In this document: positions 8,164-16,891 of the stretch, piece by piece
Layout of the letters: each line of letters starts with the position of its first letter
Numbering within the stretch: the stretch's first letter is position 1
Source of the DNA: an uncultured bacterium
Lineage (GTDB): Bacteria > Verrucomicrobiota > Kiritimatiellia > RFP12 > UBA1067
Reading direction: 5' to 3'
Assembly (NCBI GenBank): GCA_902802945.1
Contig: CADCOC010000040.1
Coordinates: 1 to 49,796, forward strand
Length of the DNA stretch: 49,796 nucleotides
Position numbers and translations under genes: made by a program
Notes under the pieces: model-generated
Database searches by the model: none
The model's input: only the letters and a program-made list of their open reading frames with translations
Told to the model about the DNA's origin: nothing

Positions 8164-8199
8164 CGGAAATCGTATTTCCCGATGACGTCACTCGTCATC
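8164..8199 (-). terminator. Possible terminator hairpins after the helical-repeat gene
   Basis: Two adjacent hairpins sit at the end of the gene. GATGACG/CGTCATC (8181-8199) has the stop codon in its loop, and GGAAAT/ATTTCC lies at 8165-8179. The bases after them on the minus strand are A-rich rather than T-rich, so intrinsic termination is uncertain. Confidence 0.3.
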
Positions 8200-8994
8200 A
8201 TCTGGCGGCTTATAGTTATCCTGTAGCCATTGCTCGGCGGCATCCACTCCCGCCCACTTCTCACCGGTAATGCTTTCGTATGTGTCCTGGGCTGCCTCAA
8301 CGGCCAACTTGTTGTCGCCCTCGATCACGTTGACAAGAACCTGTAGCGCCGCCACCTCGTCCATTCCAATGAGTTCGTTGGCCACGTCCTCCAGCAAGTC
8401 CTTGTTCCGGAGCGAATTGAGCGACATCTCGACAATCCCCGCCTTCTCTCCGTCGTCCGACATCTCCTGAAGGGCGTCCTTCCAATGGTCTGCGGCCTTC
8501 TCCGCCACATCTTCGTTCGCATCGGACATGAACGGCGTGAGTTCAGCCATCGCCGCTTCGCCAAACCAGCCTAGCGCATCGATCACCATCTCCTTCAACT
8601 CCGCATTGTTGCTATTCAGCGCCGTCTTCGCGAGGCTTCGCGCGCCCTCCAGATCGTCATTCTCGATAGCCGCCGCAGCTGCGGCCATGATCTTCTGGTC
8701 GGCGGGCGGATATGGCTTGCCGTCGCTGTCGCGGTAAATCTCATCTCCGTCAGCTGCGCCAATTCGGACAGACTTGAGAGCTCCCTTCCTGTCCTTCTCG
8801 GCCTTTCCGGAACTCTTTGACGCCGTCGGGTACTTGACCGCGCTCTTAGTCGCGTTTTTCTGCACAAGATAGGCCTTCCGCTCGACCTTGTCCCCCTTTT
8901 CTCCTCTCAAAAAGAGGTAAGCCACGCCAGCCGCCACAGCCACAGCCACAGCCACAACGGCAATCAGTTTTTTCGTCCGCGCCCGCATTTTCAT
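8188..8994 (-). CDS. Membrane-anchored helical-repeat (HEAT-like) protein
   Basis: This 268-residue protein has a basic N-terminus and one membrane segment (LIAVVAVAVAVAAGVAYLFL), then a Lys/Ser-rich linker. From about residue 85 it is Ala/Glu/Leu-rich helices with HEAT-like spacing (ELKEMVIDALGWFGE, DVAEKAADHWKDAL, LEDVANELIGMDE), ending in an acidic tail. It probably faces the periplasm and serves as a scaffold or tethering protein. Its ATG overlaps the stop of the upstream ligase-like gene (ATGA), so translation is coupled. I do not recognise a named family. The alternative start ATG 8988 removes only two residues. Confidence 0.75.
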   Translation of the reverse strand: MKMRARTKKLIAVVAVAVAVAAGVAYLFLRGEKGDKVERKAYLVQKNATKSAVKYPTASKSSGKAEKDRKGALKSVRIGAADGDEIYRDSDGKPYPPADQKIMAAAAAAIENDDLEGARSLAKTALNSNNAELKEMVIDALGWFGEAAMAELTPFMSDANEDVAEKAADHWKDALQEMSDDGEKAGIVEMSLNSLRNKDLLEDVANELIGMDEVAALQVLVNVIEGDNKLAVEAAQDTYESITGEKWAGVDAAEQWLQDNYKPPDDDE

Positions 8995-10781
8995 TCAGTT
9001 CCTTTCTTGAAGACGTAGTCCGACAAAATCAGCCCTACCCAGCCGGGCAGATACACCTCGGCCCCCTCGATCTGCACGACATCGCCTGAGTCTTCCAGAT
9101 TCCCGTACACGTTCTCGTAACGCGCGGCGAACTCGCCAACCACAAACGCGAACGTGCATGACTTGCGCAGATCCTCGGGTATTTCGGCAATCGGCATGCC
9201 GGGCGAGAGGAAAATCAGCTCTTGCGCCTTCGGAGCGCCTCCCTCCTTCCAGAGCCTTACGTATTCCCGGCACAAATTGCCGGCCACCGCAAGCCTGTGG
9301 ACCCGGGACGGCACATCGGTCAACCTCTGCACATATCCCAAGGCCCTCGCCAGGGGATAGGCCGAATAGAAATACCTGATCTCCTTCGGGGCGTTGAGAT
9401 ACCCAAGTGTGTTCCTGTCGTCGGCGAACCAGATGTCCGGCTCGTGCGAACGCACGCAAACGCGCCTACCGTCGGAAAATACCGGCAATGTAGCACTACG
9501 CGACGGACCGCGTCCAGCAAGGTAAAAACCAGCGCAAATCAAGAGGGCGACGAAAGCAGCGGTGGCGGCCGGCAAGGCGTACCGGCGCAGCGCCCCCCAT
9601 GGGCGCGACGCGGCGAACGGCCACAGCGATGCAATGGGCAGCAGCCATAACGTCCACTGGTGCAGAACCGGGTTGAACATTGCGGCAACACCCAGCGCCG
9701 TGAACACGGCCAGCGGCAACGGCGAACCTCCTCCTGCGGCAAAGCGGAACAGCACAAACAGCATAAGGAGCCAGGCACACGCCCATGCGAAACGGCCAAT
9801 CCACCCGAAACCCGTCATGTACGTGAGATGGTCACTGTCGAGCGTAGGCGTAACCGCGAAGCTGGCAAGTGGTTGATACCAATCCATGTACGCCCGTCCC
9901 GCCGACGTCTCCCCCCATCCACTTGGAGAATCAACCATCATGCGCGGCACGTCTTTCCATTTCTCGAGACGGGACGAGGTGCTGCCGTCATCTATGGACT
10001 TGGCAGAGAGACGCCCCCCGAGCCCCGCACCGATGCAAAAGACCACAAGCGCAACCGCAGCCAGAGCGGACGTAACCGCCAGTCTCACCCGGCCGCCACG
10101 CCTGAAAAACCGAAACCCCATCAACAACGCAGCCCCAGCGGCAAAACCAAGGGCGCCGCCGCGTCCGTCCGTCATCACAAGAAGAACGGCTGCTACCACC
10201 GTCCCGACAGCCCCAGCCAAGATGACAACCTTCCTGTTGCCATACAAAAAAGCGAAGAGTCCAAGCAACGCCAAACCGGCAAGGAGCGCGGCGGCATGGT
10301 TGGGGTTCTCGTAAAACAACTTGAGACGGCCGTCTTGCCACTTTTTCGCAACCGCTTCACGTGCATCTTCCTCGGCTCCGTCCCACAACGGCGAAATCTT
10401 ACTCTGCATGACGGGCTTCTTTTCTGATTCAACGAGCCCCCGTCTGCCATCCGACGTCACAATCGAATACGGGCTTCCCTTGCGGAACGTGTAACTCGCA
10501 CGCCGTCCCGGCTCGCTGATGGTCACATCGCCGTTCGCCTCCATCTTCGCACGCCACCCGCCGGCACCATCAATCCCCCCAGTGCGCCAGTTTCTGCGGA
10601 ACTCCACCATCCCGGTTCCGGGCGCGTAAAGCCGAAAGAAGTTCGCACCGTCCATCGGGGCAAAATACATCCCGAAGAAACGGTTGACCTCCTCCTGTAC
10701 GCCCGAACTGACTTCACCATCAGAAGCCCCGAACGACACGGCAGCGAAAACCGCGCACGCAATGCAAAGGAAACGTCTCAT
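8991..10781 (-). CDS. O-antigen-ligase/polymerase-like membrane protein
   Basis: This 596-residue protein has a signal sequence, a soluble N-terminal part (about residues 20-150), a membrane half with several hydrophobic helices, and a soluble C-terminal part. ENPNHAAALLAGLALL and LVMTDGRGGALGF resemble the Wzy_C/O-antigen ligase core. So does the large loop with SRLEKWKDVPRMMVDSP and WGETSAGRAY. Such proteins transfer a lipid-linked glycan to lipid A core or to protein on the periplasmic side. It overlaps both neighbours by four bases and sits among exported thioredoxin genes rather than in the glycan locus. It may therefore glycosylate or anchor the exported proteins; that is inference. The soluble ends are not recognised. 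Confidence 0.72.
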   Translation of the reverse strand: MRRFLCIACAVFAAVSFGASDGEVSSGVQEEVNRFFGMYFAPMDGANFFRLYAPGTGMVEFRRNWRTGGIDGAGGWRAKMEANGDVTISEPGRRASYTFRKGSPYSIVTSDGRRGLVESEKKPVMQSKISPLWDGAEEDAREAVAKKWQDGRLKLFYENPNHAAALLAGLALLGLFAFLYGNRKVVILAGAVGTVVAAVLLVMTDGRGGALGFAAGAALLMGFRFFRRGGRVRLAVTSALAAVALVVFCIGAGLGGRLSAKSIDDGSTSSRLEKWKDVPRMMVDSPSGWGETSAGRAYMDWYQPLASFAVTPTLDSDHLTYMTGFGWIGRFAWACAWLLMLFVLFRFAAGGGSPLPLAVFTALGVAAMFNPVLHQWTLWLLPIASLWPFAASRPWGALRRYALPAATAAFVALLICAGFYLAGRGPSRSATLPVFSDGRRVCVRSHEPDIWFADDRNTLGYLNAPKEIRYFYSAYPLARALGYVQRLTDVPSRVHRLAVAGNLCREYVRLWKEGGAPKAQELIFLSPGMPIAEIPEDLRKSCTFAFVVGEFAARYENVYGNLEDSGDVVQIEGAEVYLPGWVGLILSDYVFKKGTE

Positions 10782-11206
10782 TTCTCTTCAATCCCAAATC
10801 CGCCCGAAACCGGAATCCGAATGTTGTCGGGCATGAGTACCTGCCAAGTGTTGTCCTCGTTCCGCATGAAACCAAGGCCTGGATATTCCAGCGAAAGATT
10901 CGTGATCGCCACGGAGAGAGCCCGCTGAAGCGCGCGCCGATCCATCTTCGCCGCGCTCACGGCGAGGGTACAACGCGTTTCGTTCGTCATGAGCTGAAAA
11001 TTGACGTCAGCGCCGTCAAGGCCGTCGAATCTTTTGCACGCATGCATGACAGCCGCAGCGAACGCGGACTTCCGCTCCAACGACGCCCCTCCCAGCGCCG
11101 CCATTTTCCGCTCCGGCGCCTGTCCCTGCTCCTTGCCGCCACATCCCGCACATACGGCAAGCAATGCAACCGCAAACATTAACGAAAAACAGCATGCAAT
11201 CCTCAC
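10778..11206 (-). CDS. Small probable lipoprotein
   Basis: This 142-residue protein starts with a short basic and hydrophobic segment ending in AVCAGC followed by GGKEQG, a plausible though not ideal lipobox. The mature part is mixed alpha/beta with no family I recognise. The start is GTG at 11206, supported by GGAGGT five bases before it; no better ATG is present. The stop overlaps the start of the ligase-like gene (ATGA), so the two are translationally coupled and the lipoprotein may work with the ligase. It would be anchored in the inner or outer membrane. Confidence 0.7.
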   Translation of the reverse strand: MRIACCFSLMFAVALLAVCAGCGGKEQGQAPERKMAALGGASLERKSAFAAAVMHACKRFDGLDGADVNFQLMTNETRCTLAVSAAKMDRRALQRALSVAITNLSLEYPGLGFMRNEDNTWQVLMPDNIRIPVSGGFGIEEK

Positions 11207-11242
11207 TTCACACCTCCGACAATCTTCATGCTAACTCCTTTG

Positions 11243-12784
11243 TCATTCCCATACGACATTCGTCCCCTCGTAGGGCGCGACCTCGCCCTGCGCACCTTCA
11301 GAGGCACCCCGGCTGATTCTCAGCACCGCCGTCAGGTAGTCCTTCGCCTTGACCTTGAAAATTGGGATGACGCAGCCTCCGTCTACGTCACGCATTGCGT
11401 ATGACGTGCCAGATATCCGTCTCCCGTTCCCCAACACGCCATTCCAGCTGACCTTTCCGGCGGCCGTGAGTTTCTTGATGTTGATGGATCCGCCGTCCGT
11501 CCCGCCGCCAGATGTCCCCGAAAGGCCAACGGCATACGCGCCCACAAATGCGGAGGCATGCGACCCAACGCCGATTTTCAACCCGCCGGGCGATTCCAAC
11601 GGCACGGACAGAGACGGATCCGTCAGCTCGGCCTTGATCAGCCCGTCGCTCGCAAGTTCAAGGACCAGCCTTTTGTCTCTAAAGACCAGAGCCGTCCGCG
11701 CCGTTCCGTCGTCAATGTCCGACCACGTCCCTGAAAACGTGGTCTTGGCCCGCGACAGGTTCATGTACTTCGCCCTGACCCTGTTGCGGGCCGTAGCGGA
11801 AAGCTCCAACACGCCGACCACCGCGCCACTGCCCGAAGACAAAAGCGGCACCGTTGCCTTGAACGCGCGGTCGAGCATGGCGCAGCCGCCATGCGACGCA
11901 TCGCTGGCGGACACCACGTTGAACGTCAGGGTGATTTCAGGGCCGGCAAACAGAACGCCGTTGCGCTTCTGCTGGATCGAGAAGACGTATGTGCTCGTCC
12001 CGGCCTTCTTTGTCTTCCCCGACAAGACCACCTTCCCGTCCACATATCTGAGCTTCACTCCCTGCGGAAGTTTTCCCGAAACCTTCTTGATGCTCGGCTT
12101 CGTATTTCCCTTAAGGTTGTAAACGGTCTGCGGAGCCAGAGCCCCCGCCGCGTCCAAGCCCGTAAATAGATCAATGTCATACGAAACCCGTGTCGTGACC
12201 GGATTCTGATAAAGCCACTCCGCCCTGGCGGAGATGTCTGGGGGCGACGAAAAATCGTATTCACCCACAACAGAGTTGATAGATCCGATCAGCTGCTCCG
12301 CAAGGGAACCTCCCTTGACTAGCATCTCGCCGTCGCGCCCGTTGAAGGCTCTGTAATATTCGCTGTCCTTCGCCGGAGCTGAACCGCTGCGGTTCCAGTA
12401 GACCGCCATGTACGGAAAACCGCTCGAACTCAGCGGCTTGGCGAATCCGGAAGCGTTGCCATTGCCATTGTGGGTCGTGAACACCATCAGCATCTTGTGG
12501 TCTTTCTGCCAGGCGAGGAAATCCTCCGTCAGACAGGCCCGCTGAAGGTCTTCACACTTGCCGCAGGAGAGCCCCCCGAAGAAAACCAGCAACGGGACGT
12601 GGTAGGCGTCAGCAACGGCGAGGGCACCCCCGAAATTGGAATTCCATTCTCCAAGGTTCAAGGCGCCCTTTGAAACCGGCAGCAAAGTGGCAGTCTGCGA
12701 AAGCGCCCCCACAGCCGTCCCGCACAGTGACAGGACGGCCGAGAAAAGCACACCAAGGGATTTCCCTTTGAAACACCACTTCAT
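11243..12784 (-). CDS. Secreted thioredoxin-fold protein with Ig-like and beta modules (copy 3)
   Basis: This 513-residue protein has a signal peptide (residues about 1-27). Its thioredoxin-like domain has active site LSCGKC (Cys74, Cys77) and a GFPYMAVY cis-Pro region. A putative Ig-like segment follows (GKLPQGVKLRYVDGKVVLSG). Then come beta modules, including GKVSWNGVLGNGRRISG, that match the LGNG-type modules of copies 1 and 2. The shared pre-active-site motif is LGEWNSNFGGALAVA. CGGC/CGKC-type sites are common in thioredoxin-related reductases, but function cannot be assigned. ATG 12784 has CGGAG upstream. It lies 24 bases after copy 4 and 36 bases before the lipoprotein gene, so it is likely mid-operon. 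Confidence 0.78.
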   Translation of the reverse strand: MKWCFKGKSLGVLFSAVLSLCGTAVGALSQTATLLPVSKGALNLGEWNSNFGGALAVADAYHVPLLVFFGGLSCGKCEDLQRACLTEDFLAWQKDHKMLMVFTTHNGNGNASGFAKPLSSSGFPYMAVYWNRSGSAPAKDSEYYRAFNGRDGEMLVKGGSLAEQLIGSINSVVGEYDFSSPPDISARAEWLYQNPVTTRVSYDIDLFTGLDAAGALAPQTVYNLKGNTKPSIKKVSGKLPQGVKLRYVDGKVVLSGKTKKAGTSTYVFSIQQKRNGVLFAGPEITLTFNVVSASDASHGGCAMLDRAFKATVPLLSSGSGAVVGVLELSATARNRVRAKYMNLSRAKTTFSGTWSDIDDGTARTALVFRDKRLVLELASDGLIKAELTDPSLSVPLESPGGLKIGVGSHASAFVGAYAVGLSGTSGGGTDGGSINIKKLTAAGKVSWNGVLGNGRRISGTSYAMRDVDGGCVIPIFKVKAKDYLTAVLRISRGASEGAQGEVAPYEGTNVVWE

Positions 12785-12808
12785 GTTCGACTCCGAAAAG
12801 ACTTTCGG

Positions 12809-15529
12809 TTATTCAACCTTGATGACAAAGGGTTCGCCACCCTGGGTGCCGCCGCCAAAAATCTTGGATTGGCCGCCAATTGCATACACGACGCCTGACG
12901 CCTTGTACGTCTTGCCGGCAATCCTGTATGAAACCTTGACCTGGCCCGTAGTGATGGAGCACGCAATTGTCTCATGGTTCCTGGTTGAGTTGAAGGAGGG
13001 CTTCTTGCCGGACACACCGAGCTTGAACGTGACGTCGCCACCTCCGAGAGAGACCATGCTCTTTCCGTTCAGTCCGGCGAACAAACCCTTGTTCCAGCGC
13101 GATCCCTCGACGCTATCAAAGACCTGCGAGCCAGACGTGGCGTGCCCGCCGATGCCGCCGTTGGCGAAAAGGACGCAGCCCACGTTGATACCCGTACGCG
13201 TTGAGGCGTGGCCGAACCGCACGTCCCCGTGACCGGCCCACCGCGGAAGATTTGCACGCACAAAAGACTCAGGGAACAGGGCGCAGAAACTTCCGCCGGC
13301 AATTTTCGTATTCTCGGAAATCCGCCCCTTGATAGAAACCTTTCCGGCATTGCCGACTTTCGCCGTCACCCAGCCGCCGAGCTTCTCGTTGGAAGATGAA
13401 GCCAGGGCCAAATTCCAGTTGCCTTTCCAGGACATACTGGGTTTGTCGACCGCCTTGCCGTAGACCCTATACCCAGAAGCCGTACCAGACCACATCTTTG
13501 ATCCGGTGTCGAAGGCCACGTCAAAGTCCGGCAGGCCGGTCGCGACATCCCCGTCTTTCTGGCTCGAAACCAACCCCTGCAACTTGGTCGTGACACCGCC
13601 CTTCAAGACACTGGCCGTCCACTTTCCCCTTGAAGAGAGCTTCAACTGACCAGACGCCACAATCTCGTCCTTGTCGTTGAAATAGTAAATGGCATACTTC
13701 CCGGTTGTATACGACTTCGGAAATTTCGTCACCTTCAATGTGAACGTCTTTGATGTTGTGCCGTAGTCGTTCTTCGCCGTAACGGTGACGGTCTGATCCT
13801 TGATAATCATGGGCGTACCCGTAATGACACCCGTCTTGGCGTCCATTTTCATCCCCTTGGGGAGGCCCGAGGCCGCATACGACACGTCGCCAACGCCGGA
13901 CGAATCGACCGACATGTCAATTGCCGAGCCGAACGATTTGTAGGCGGTAACCGTCAAGGGCTTGTTATCATAAGCCGGCAAGGCCGCCACTTTGAACTTG
14001 GAAGACGCCGTGCCGATGGCCTGGCCGAGCATGTCATTTGCGGAATAGGTCGCACGGACGCTCCATGTGTACTCCTTAGTTTCAGGATTCTTCGCCACTA
14101 ATCCGAGGTCAAGCGCGTTGCCTGATGTCGCCGAACCCATGTTCGTGGTCACACCACCGCAGGTCAGCGAGAAAGTGCATCCATCCCTATTAGCCCCCCA
14201 GGCTAGGTCCACGAGCGCATTCTTCTCCAACATCTCGCCGTATGAGATCTGCGCATTTGCCGCCGGCTTCGACAGCGTCACCGTGAGCGGCGTGAACGAG
14301 AATGTCTTGAAGCCCACAACCACGGCATCAGAGGCCCCCTCCGATGCCGAGGCCTTGAACGTTATTTTATCCCCGGCGGCAACGCCGAAGCGAACCGACT
14401 GGCCGGCAAGAAGGTTCTCCTTGTCTCCCTTTGAAGTCGTGCAGGCGATGCTCCCCCGCGTCGTGCCTAACGTAGCTGTCAGAACGCCACCAACGGACGC
14501 CGTGAACTCAAGCGTCGAATCGGACGATGTCACCGTCTCGAGCACGTTGCCGTCGTTCTGCGAGGGGACATACCATGTCCCACCCGCTGCGGACAATTTA
14601 TCAAGACCAGTATGAGCCGCCGCAAAATCTGCCAGCGACTGCTTTACGCGGGAATCCTTGAACGTCACTGTCTGGGATGAAGTTTCGTAGGAGATGTCCG
14701 ACTCCGTGAACCCGCTTGCGGCGATCTTGACCGTTAGGTCGTCGGAAACGATTCCGTTGAACGTGCTCGGCCCCTTCACCGTGAAGGTCTTCGTCCCGTC
14801 GTTCGAGTCCCATGTAAGCGAGCTTGTGCTCAGTTCGTAGAGCGACTTGTTGGCCCCCTCCAGCGAAATCCCAACGGATCCCGTCTTGCCGGATTTGCCC
14901 GAACGGGTCACGACACCCGTCCACACGCCCGCAGTCGGCGACTGAACCACCACGGTGTTGCTCGACTGCGCGGAAAGCGCGAAAATCGTCTTTTCGGCTT
15001 TTTTCGGCGCAAGGTTCGCAAGGGCCTCGTCAATGTATTGATAGAGGATCGGACCGCTTGAACCGACAGGACGCGATTTGTAGGACCAGACCGCATAGCG
15101 CGCGCCGTTGGGTTTGATCAGTACCACCTGCGGATACCCGTTATCACCTGACTGGTAGGCGTTGAAGTACGAGTCAAAGACCTTCTCCGAAACACCCCCG
15201 TATGCAGGCTCCCTCGGCGATGACCAATAGTTCAGGAGAACCATGTAGAACTGGTATTTCTTGACGAGGTTGGCAAAGTTCTCTGTGTTGAGTGTGTTGT
15301 TCACGAACTGCATGCAGTGCTGACATCCCTGGCCAGTGCTGCTGTCGTTGATCATCACAAGGAAAATCGGCAGATTCGTCGTCTTGGCCGCAGCCAACGC
15401 GCCCTCCATGTTGCTCGTCCACTTGTTGGGGACGACTTCCGTCGTACTCACGCGCGGCAGGACGGCAGCGACCGCCCCCGCTGTATACAGTGCAATTGCT
15501 AAGGCAATGCTTTTGACTATTGATTTCAT
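12809..15529 (-). CDS. Large secreted thioredoxin-fold protein with Ig-like and beta modules (copy 4)
   Basis: This 906-residue protein is the largest of the four. It has a signal peptide (residues about 1-22). Its thioredoxin-like domain has active site GQGCQHC (Cys69, Cys72), an insertion relative to copies 1-3, and a GYPQVVLI cis-Pro region. Several beta domains follow, including a putative-Ig segment (GLPKGMKMDAKTGVITG) and beta modules (GKYAIYYFNDKDEIVASG, then GNAGKVSIKGRIS). The pre-active-site motif is KWTSNMEGALAAAK. ATG 15529 has AAAGGT upstream. The protein may be displayed on the surface through its repeats. It sits 38 bases after the parvulin-like gene, which would fit a shared folding route. 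Confidence 0.78.
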   Translation of the reverse strand: MKSIVKSIALAIALYTAGAVAAVLPRVSTTEVVPNKWTSNMEGALAAAKTTNLPIFLVMINDSSTGQGCQHCMQFVNNTLNTENFANLVKKYQFYMVLLNYWSSPREPAYGGVSEKVFDSYFNAYQSGDNGYPQVVLIKPNGARYAVWSYKSRPVGSSGPILYQYIDEALANLAPKKAEKTIFALSAQSSNTVVVQSPTAGVWTGVVTRSGKSGKTGSVGISLEGANKSLYELSTSSLTWDSNDGTKTFTVKGPSTFNGIVSDDLTVKIAASGFTESDISYETSSQTVTFKDSRVKQSLADFAAAHTGLDKLSAAGGTWYVPSQNDGNVLETVTSSDSTLEFTASVGGVLTATLGTTRGSIACTTSKGDKENLLAGQSVRFGVAAGDKITFKASASEGASDAVVVGFKTFSFTPLTVTLSKPAANAQISYGEMLEKNALVDLAWGANRDGCTFSLTCGGVTTNMGSATSGNALDLGLVAKNPETKEYTWSVRATYSANDMLGQAIGTASSKFKVAALPAYDNKPLTVTAYKSFGSAIDMSVDSSGVGDVSYAASGLPKGMKMDAKTGVITGTPMIIKDQTVTVTAKNDYGTTSKTFTLKVTKFPKSYTTGKYAIYYFNDKDEIVASGQLKLSSRGKWTASVLKGGVTTKLQGLVSSQKDGDVATGLPDFDVAFDTGSKMWSGTASGYRVYGKAVDKPSMSWKGNWNLALASSSNEKLGGWVTAKVGNAGKVSIKGRISENTKIAGGSFCALFPESFVRANLPRWAGHGDVRFGHASTRTGINVGCVLFANGGIGGHATSGSQVFDSVEGSRWNKGLFAGLNGKSMVSLGGGDVTFKLGVSGKKPSFNSTRNHETIACSITTGQVKVSYRIAGKTYKASGVVYAIGGQSKIFGGGTQGGEPFVIKVE

Positions 15530-15567
15530 TTTGACCTTTCTTTCTTAAAAAACATTTTCTTGAAAAC

Positions 15568-16779
15568 TCACTTCACCCTCTTTATCCTCATTCGCTTTTT
15601 TGAGGGATCAGACGGCTCCCACAATGGGATCTTGCACTCAACTTTTGCCTTTGCAAGAAGCTCGTGGAATTTCATCTTCGTGACGGCCTTCATCTTGATC
15701 TCCTTGATTCGCTCTCTCGCCTGCTCGGGAGAGAGCTCAGGCTGAAGCATGTCCTTCTCAAGCAAAATCTCCGCAATCTCTACCGACACCTCGCCGTCCT
15801 GTTCAGCCGAGCCGTTGCGCTTCAACAACTGTACGATGCGCCATGCATCCGGCGTCTCGACAATGCCGCTCATCTCACCTTCCTTCAAGTTGGCGAGGGC
15901 ATCCTCAACGGCCTTTGGAAGCTCCCCCTCCGCAAAGCGCGCCGGGTGTTCGTCTGTTCCGTCCATCATCACCCCGCGCGTCGCGGAACTTTCACCGTCA
16001 CTCCATTGCTCCGCAGCGTCGCCGAAGTCCATTCCACCCCTCAACTTACCGAGGATGTCCGCCGCAAGAGCCCTCTTGTACAAATTCGTTTCAACGACGG
16101 CGGTATTGTTGGAATGAACAATCCCCATCATCTGCCTTATCTCCGCCTCATTCGTCTCGGTCATGGGGAGAAGCACCTGTTTCTGGTACGCCTGACTGTA
16201 AAGGGCGTTCGTCAGATTGTGCTCGTAAAACGATTCGCCGCTGTTAATCAAATTCAACATCACCTTGCCGAGTTCACCCCGCTTCCCCCATTCCGCGCGC
16301 GCCCTCGCACGATACTCGGCAAATTTCTCCGGGGCGACAGTTACCCCCTCTCGACGCGCCTCAGCTGCAACTAAAGTATATTCTATGTATTCCTTGAGAA
16401 GTTTGCGCACCCGTGACTGGAACATGATAGAACGAAGGGCTGCATTCCCCTCCATCTGCATCTCCGATCGTTCAATGCCCGCGCACAATGCGTCGACATG
16501 CCGCCGCAGCAACCCCCATTTCAGCGCATCACGACCATCTATCTCCACTAGAATCTCATCGTCTTTGAGTTCCTTGAGCATCTGCTCGGTACTCTTCTCC
16601 TTCTTCTTTCCCTTCCCTGACGATTCCTTCCCCGTGATTGAGACGACATTTTCACCCGAAGTCTGCGCTTTTTGAAATGCCCTTGAAATCCCTTTTGAGC
16701 CATCAACTGCCGTCTCAGCACCAAGCAAAGGGTAAAGCGAAAATAATGCCGCGAAAAGATATCCTAGGCAACTTCTCAT
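15568..16779 (-). CDS. Exported parvulin-like peptidyl-prolyl isomerase (SurA/PrsA type)
   Basis: This 403-residue protein has an N-terminal signal segment (MRSCLGYLFAALFSLYPLLG), a Lys-rich linker, a helical SurA-like chaperone region, and a PpiC-like domain. The PpiC-like segments are ILGKLRGGMDFGDAAEQWSDG, then FAEGELPKAVEDALANLKEG and VETPDAWRIVQLL. Such proteins help outer-membrane or secreted proteins fold. I start it at ATG 16779; the frame is open further upstream, but that part runs through the terminator at 16804-16841. It appears to head the operon continuing into thioredoxin copies 4 and 3, the lipoprotein, the ligase-like protein and the helical-repeat protein. Confidence 0.8.
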   Translation of the reverse strand: MRSCLGYLFAALFSLYPLLGAETAVDGSKGISRAFQKAQTSGENVVSITGKESSGKGKKKEKSTEQMLKELKDDEILVEIDGRDALKWGLLRRHVDALCAGIERSEMQMEGNAALRSIMFQSRVRKLLKEYIEYTLVAAEARREGVTVAPEKFAEYRARARAEWGKRGELGKVMLNLINSGESFYEHNLTNALYSQAYQKQVLLPMTETNEAEIRQMMGIVHSNNTAVVETNLYKRALAADILGKLRGGMDFGDAAEQWSDGESSATRGVMMDGTDEHPARFAEGELPKAVEDALANLKEGEMSGIVETPDAWRIVQLLKRNGSAEQDGEVSVEIAEILLEKDMLQPELSPEQARERIKEIKMKAVTKMKFHELLAKAKVECKIPLWEPSDPSKKRMRIKRVK

Positions 16780-16803
16780 TTTTGATGGCTTTCTTTTTTT
16801 CAT

Positions 16804-16841
16804 AAAAAAACAAGCGGGATAGAGAAGATTCTCCACCCCGC
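16804..16841 (-). terminator. Intrinsic terminator of the Cys-rich protein gene
   Basis: On the minus strand 13-base arms (16841-16829 and 16826-16814) form a G+C-rich stem starting GCGGGG, with two G-U pairs, followed directly by GTTTTTTT. It lies about 50 bases after the Cys-rich gene and just before the parvulin-like gene, so it separates the two or attenuates read-through. Confidence 0.8.
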
Positions 16842-16891
16842 CTGCTCTGTACGTCATTTTACGTACACTCTATCAATCCTTTCGGAATGAC

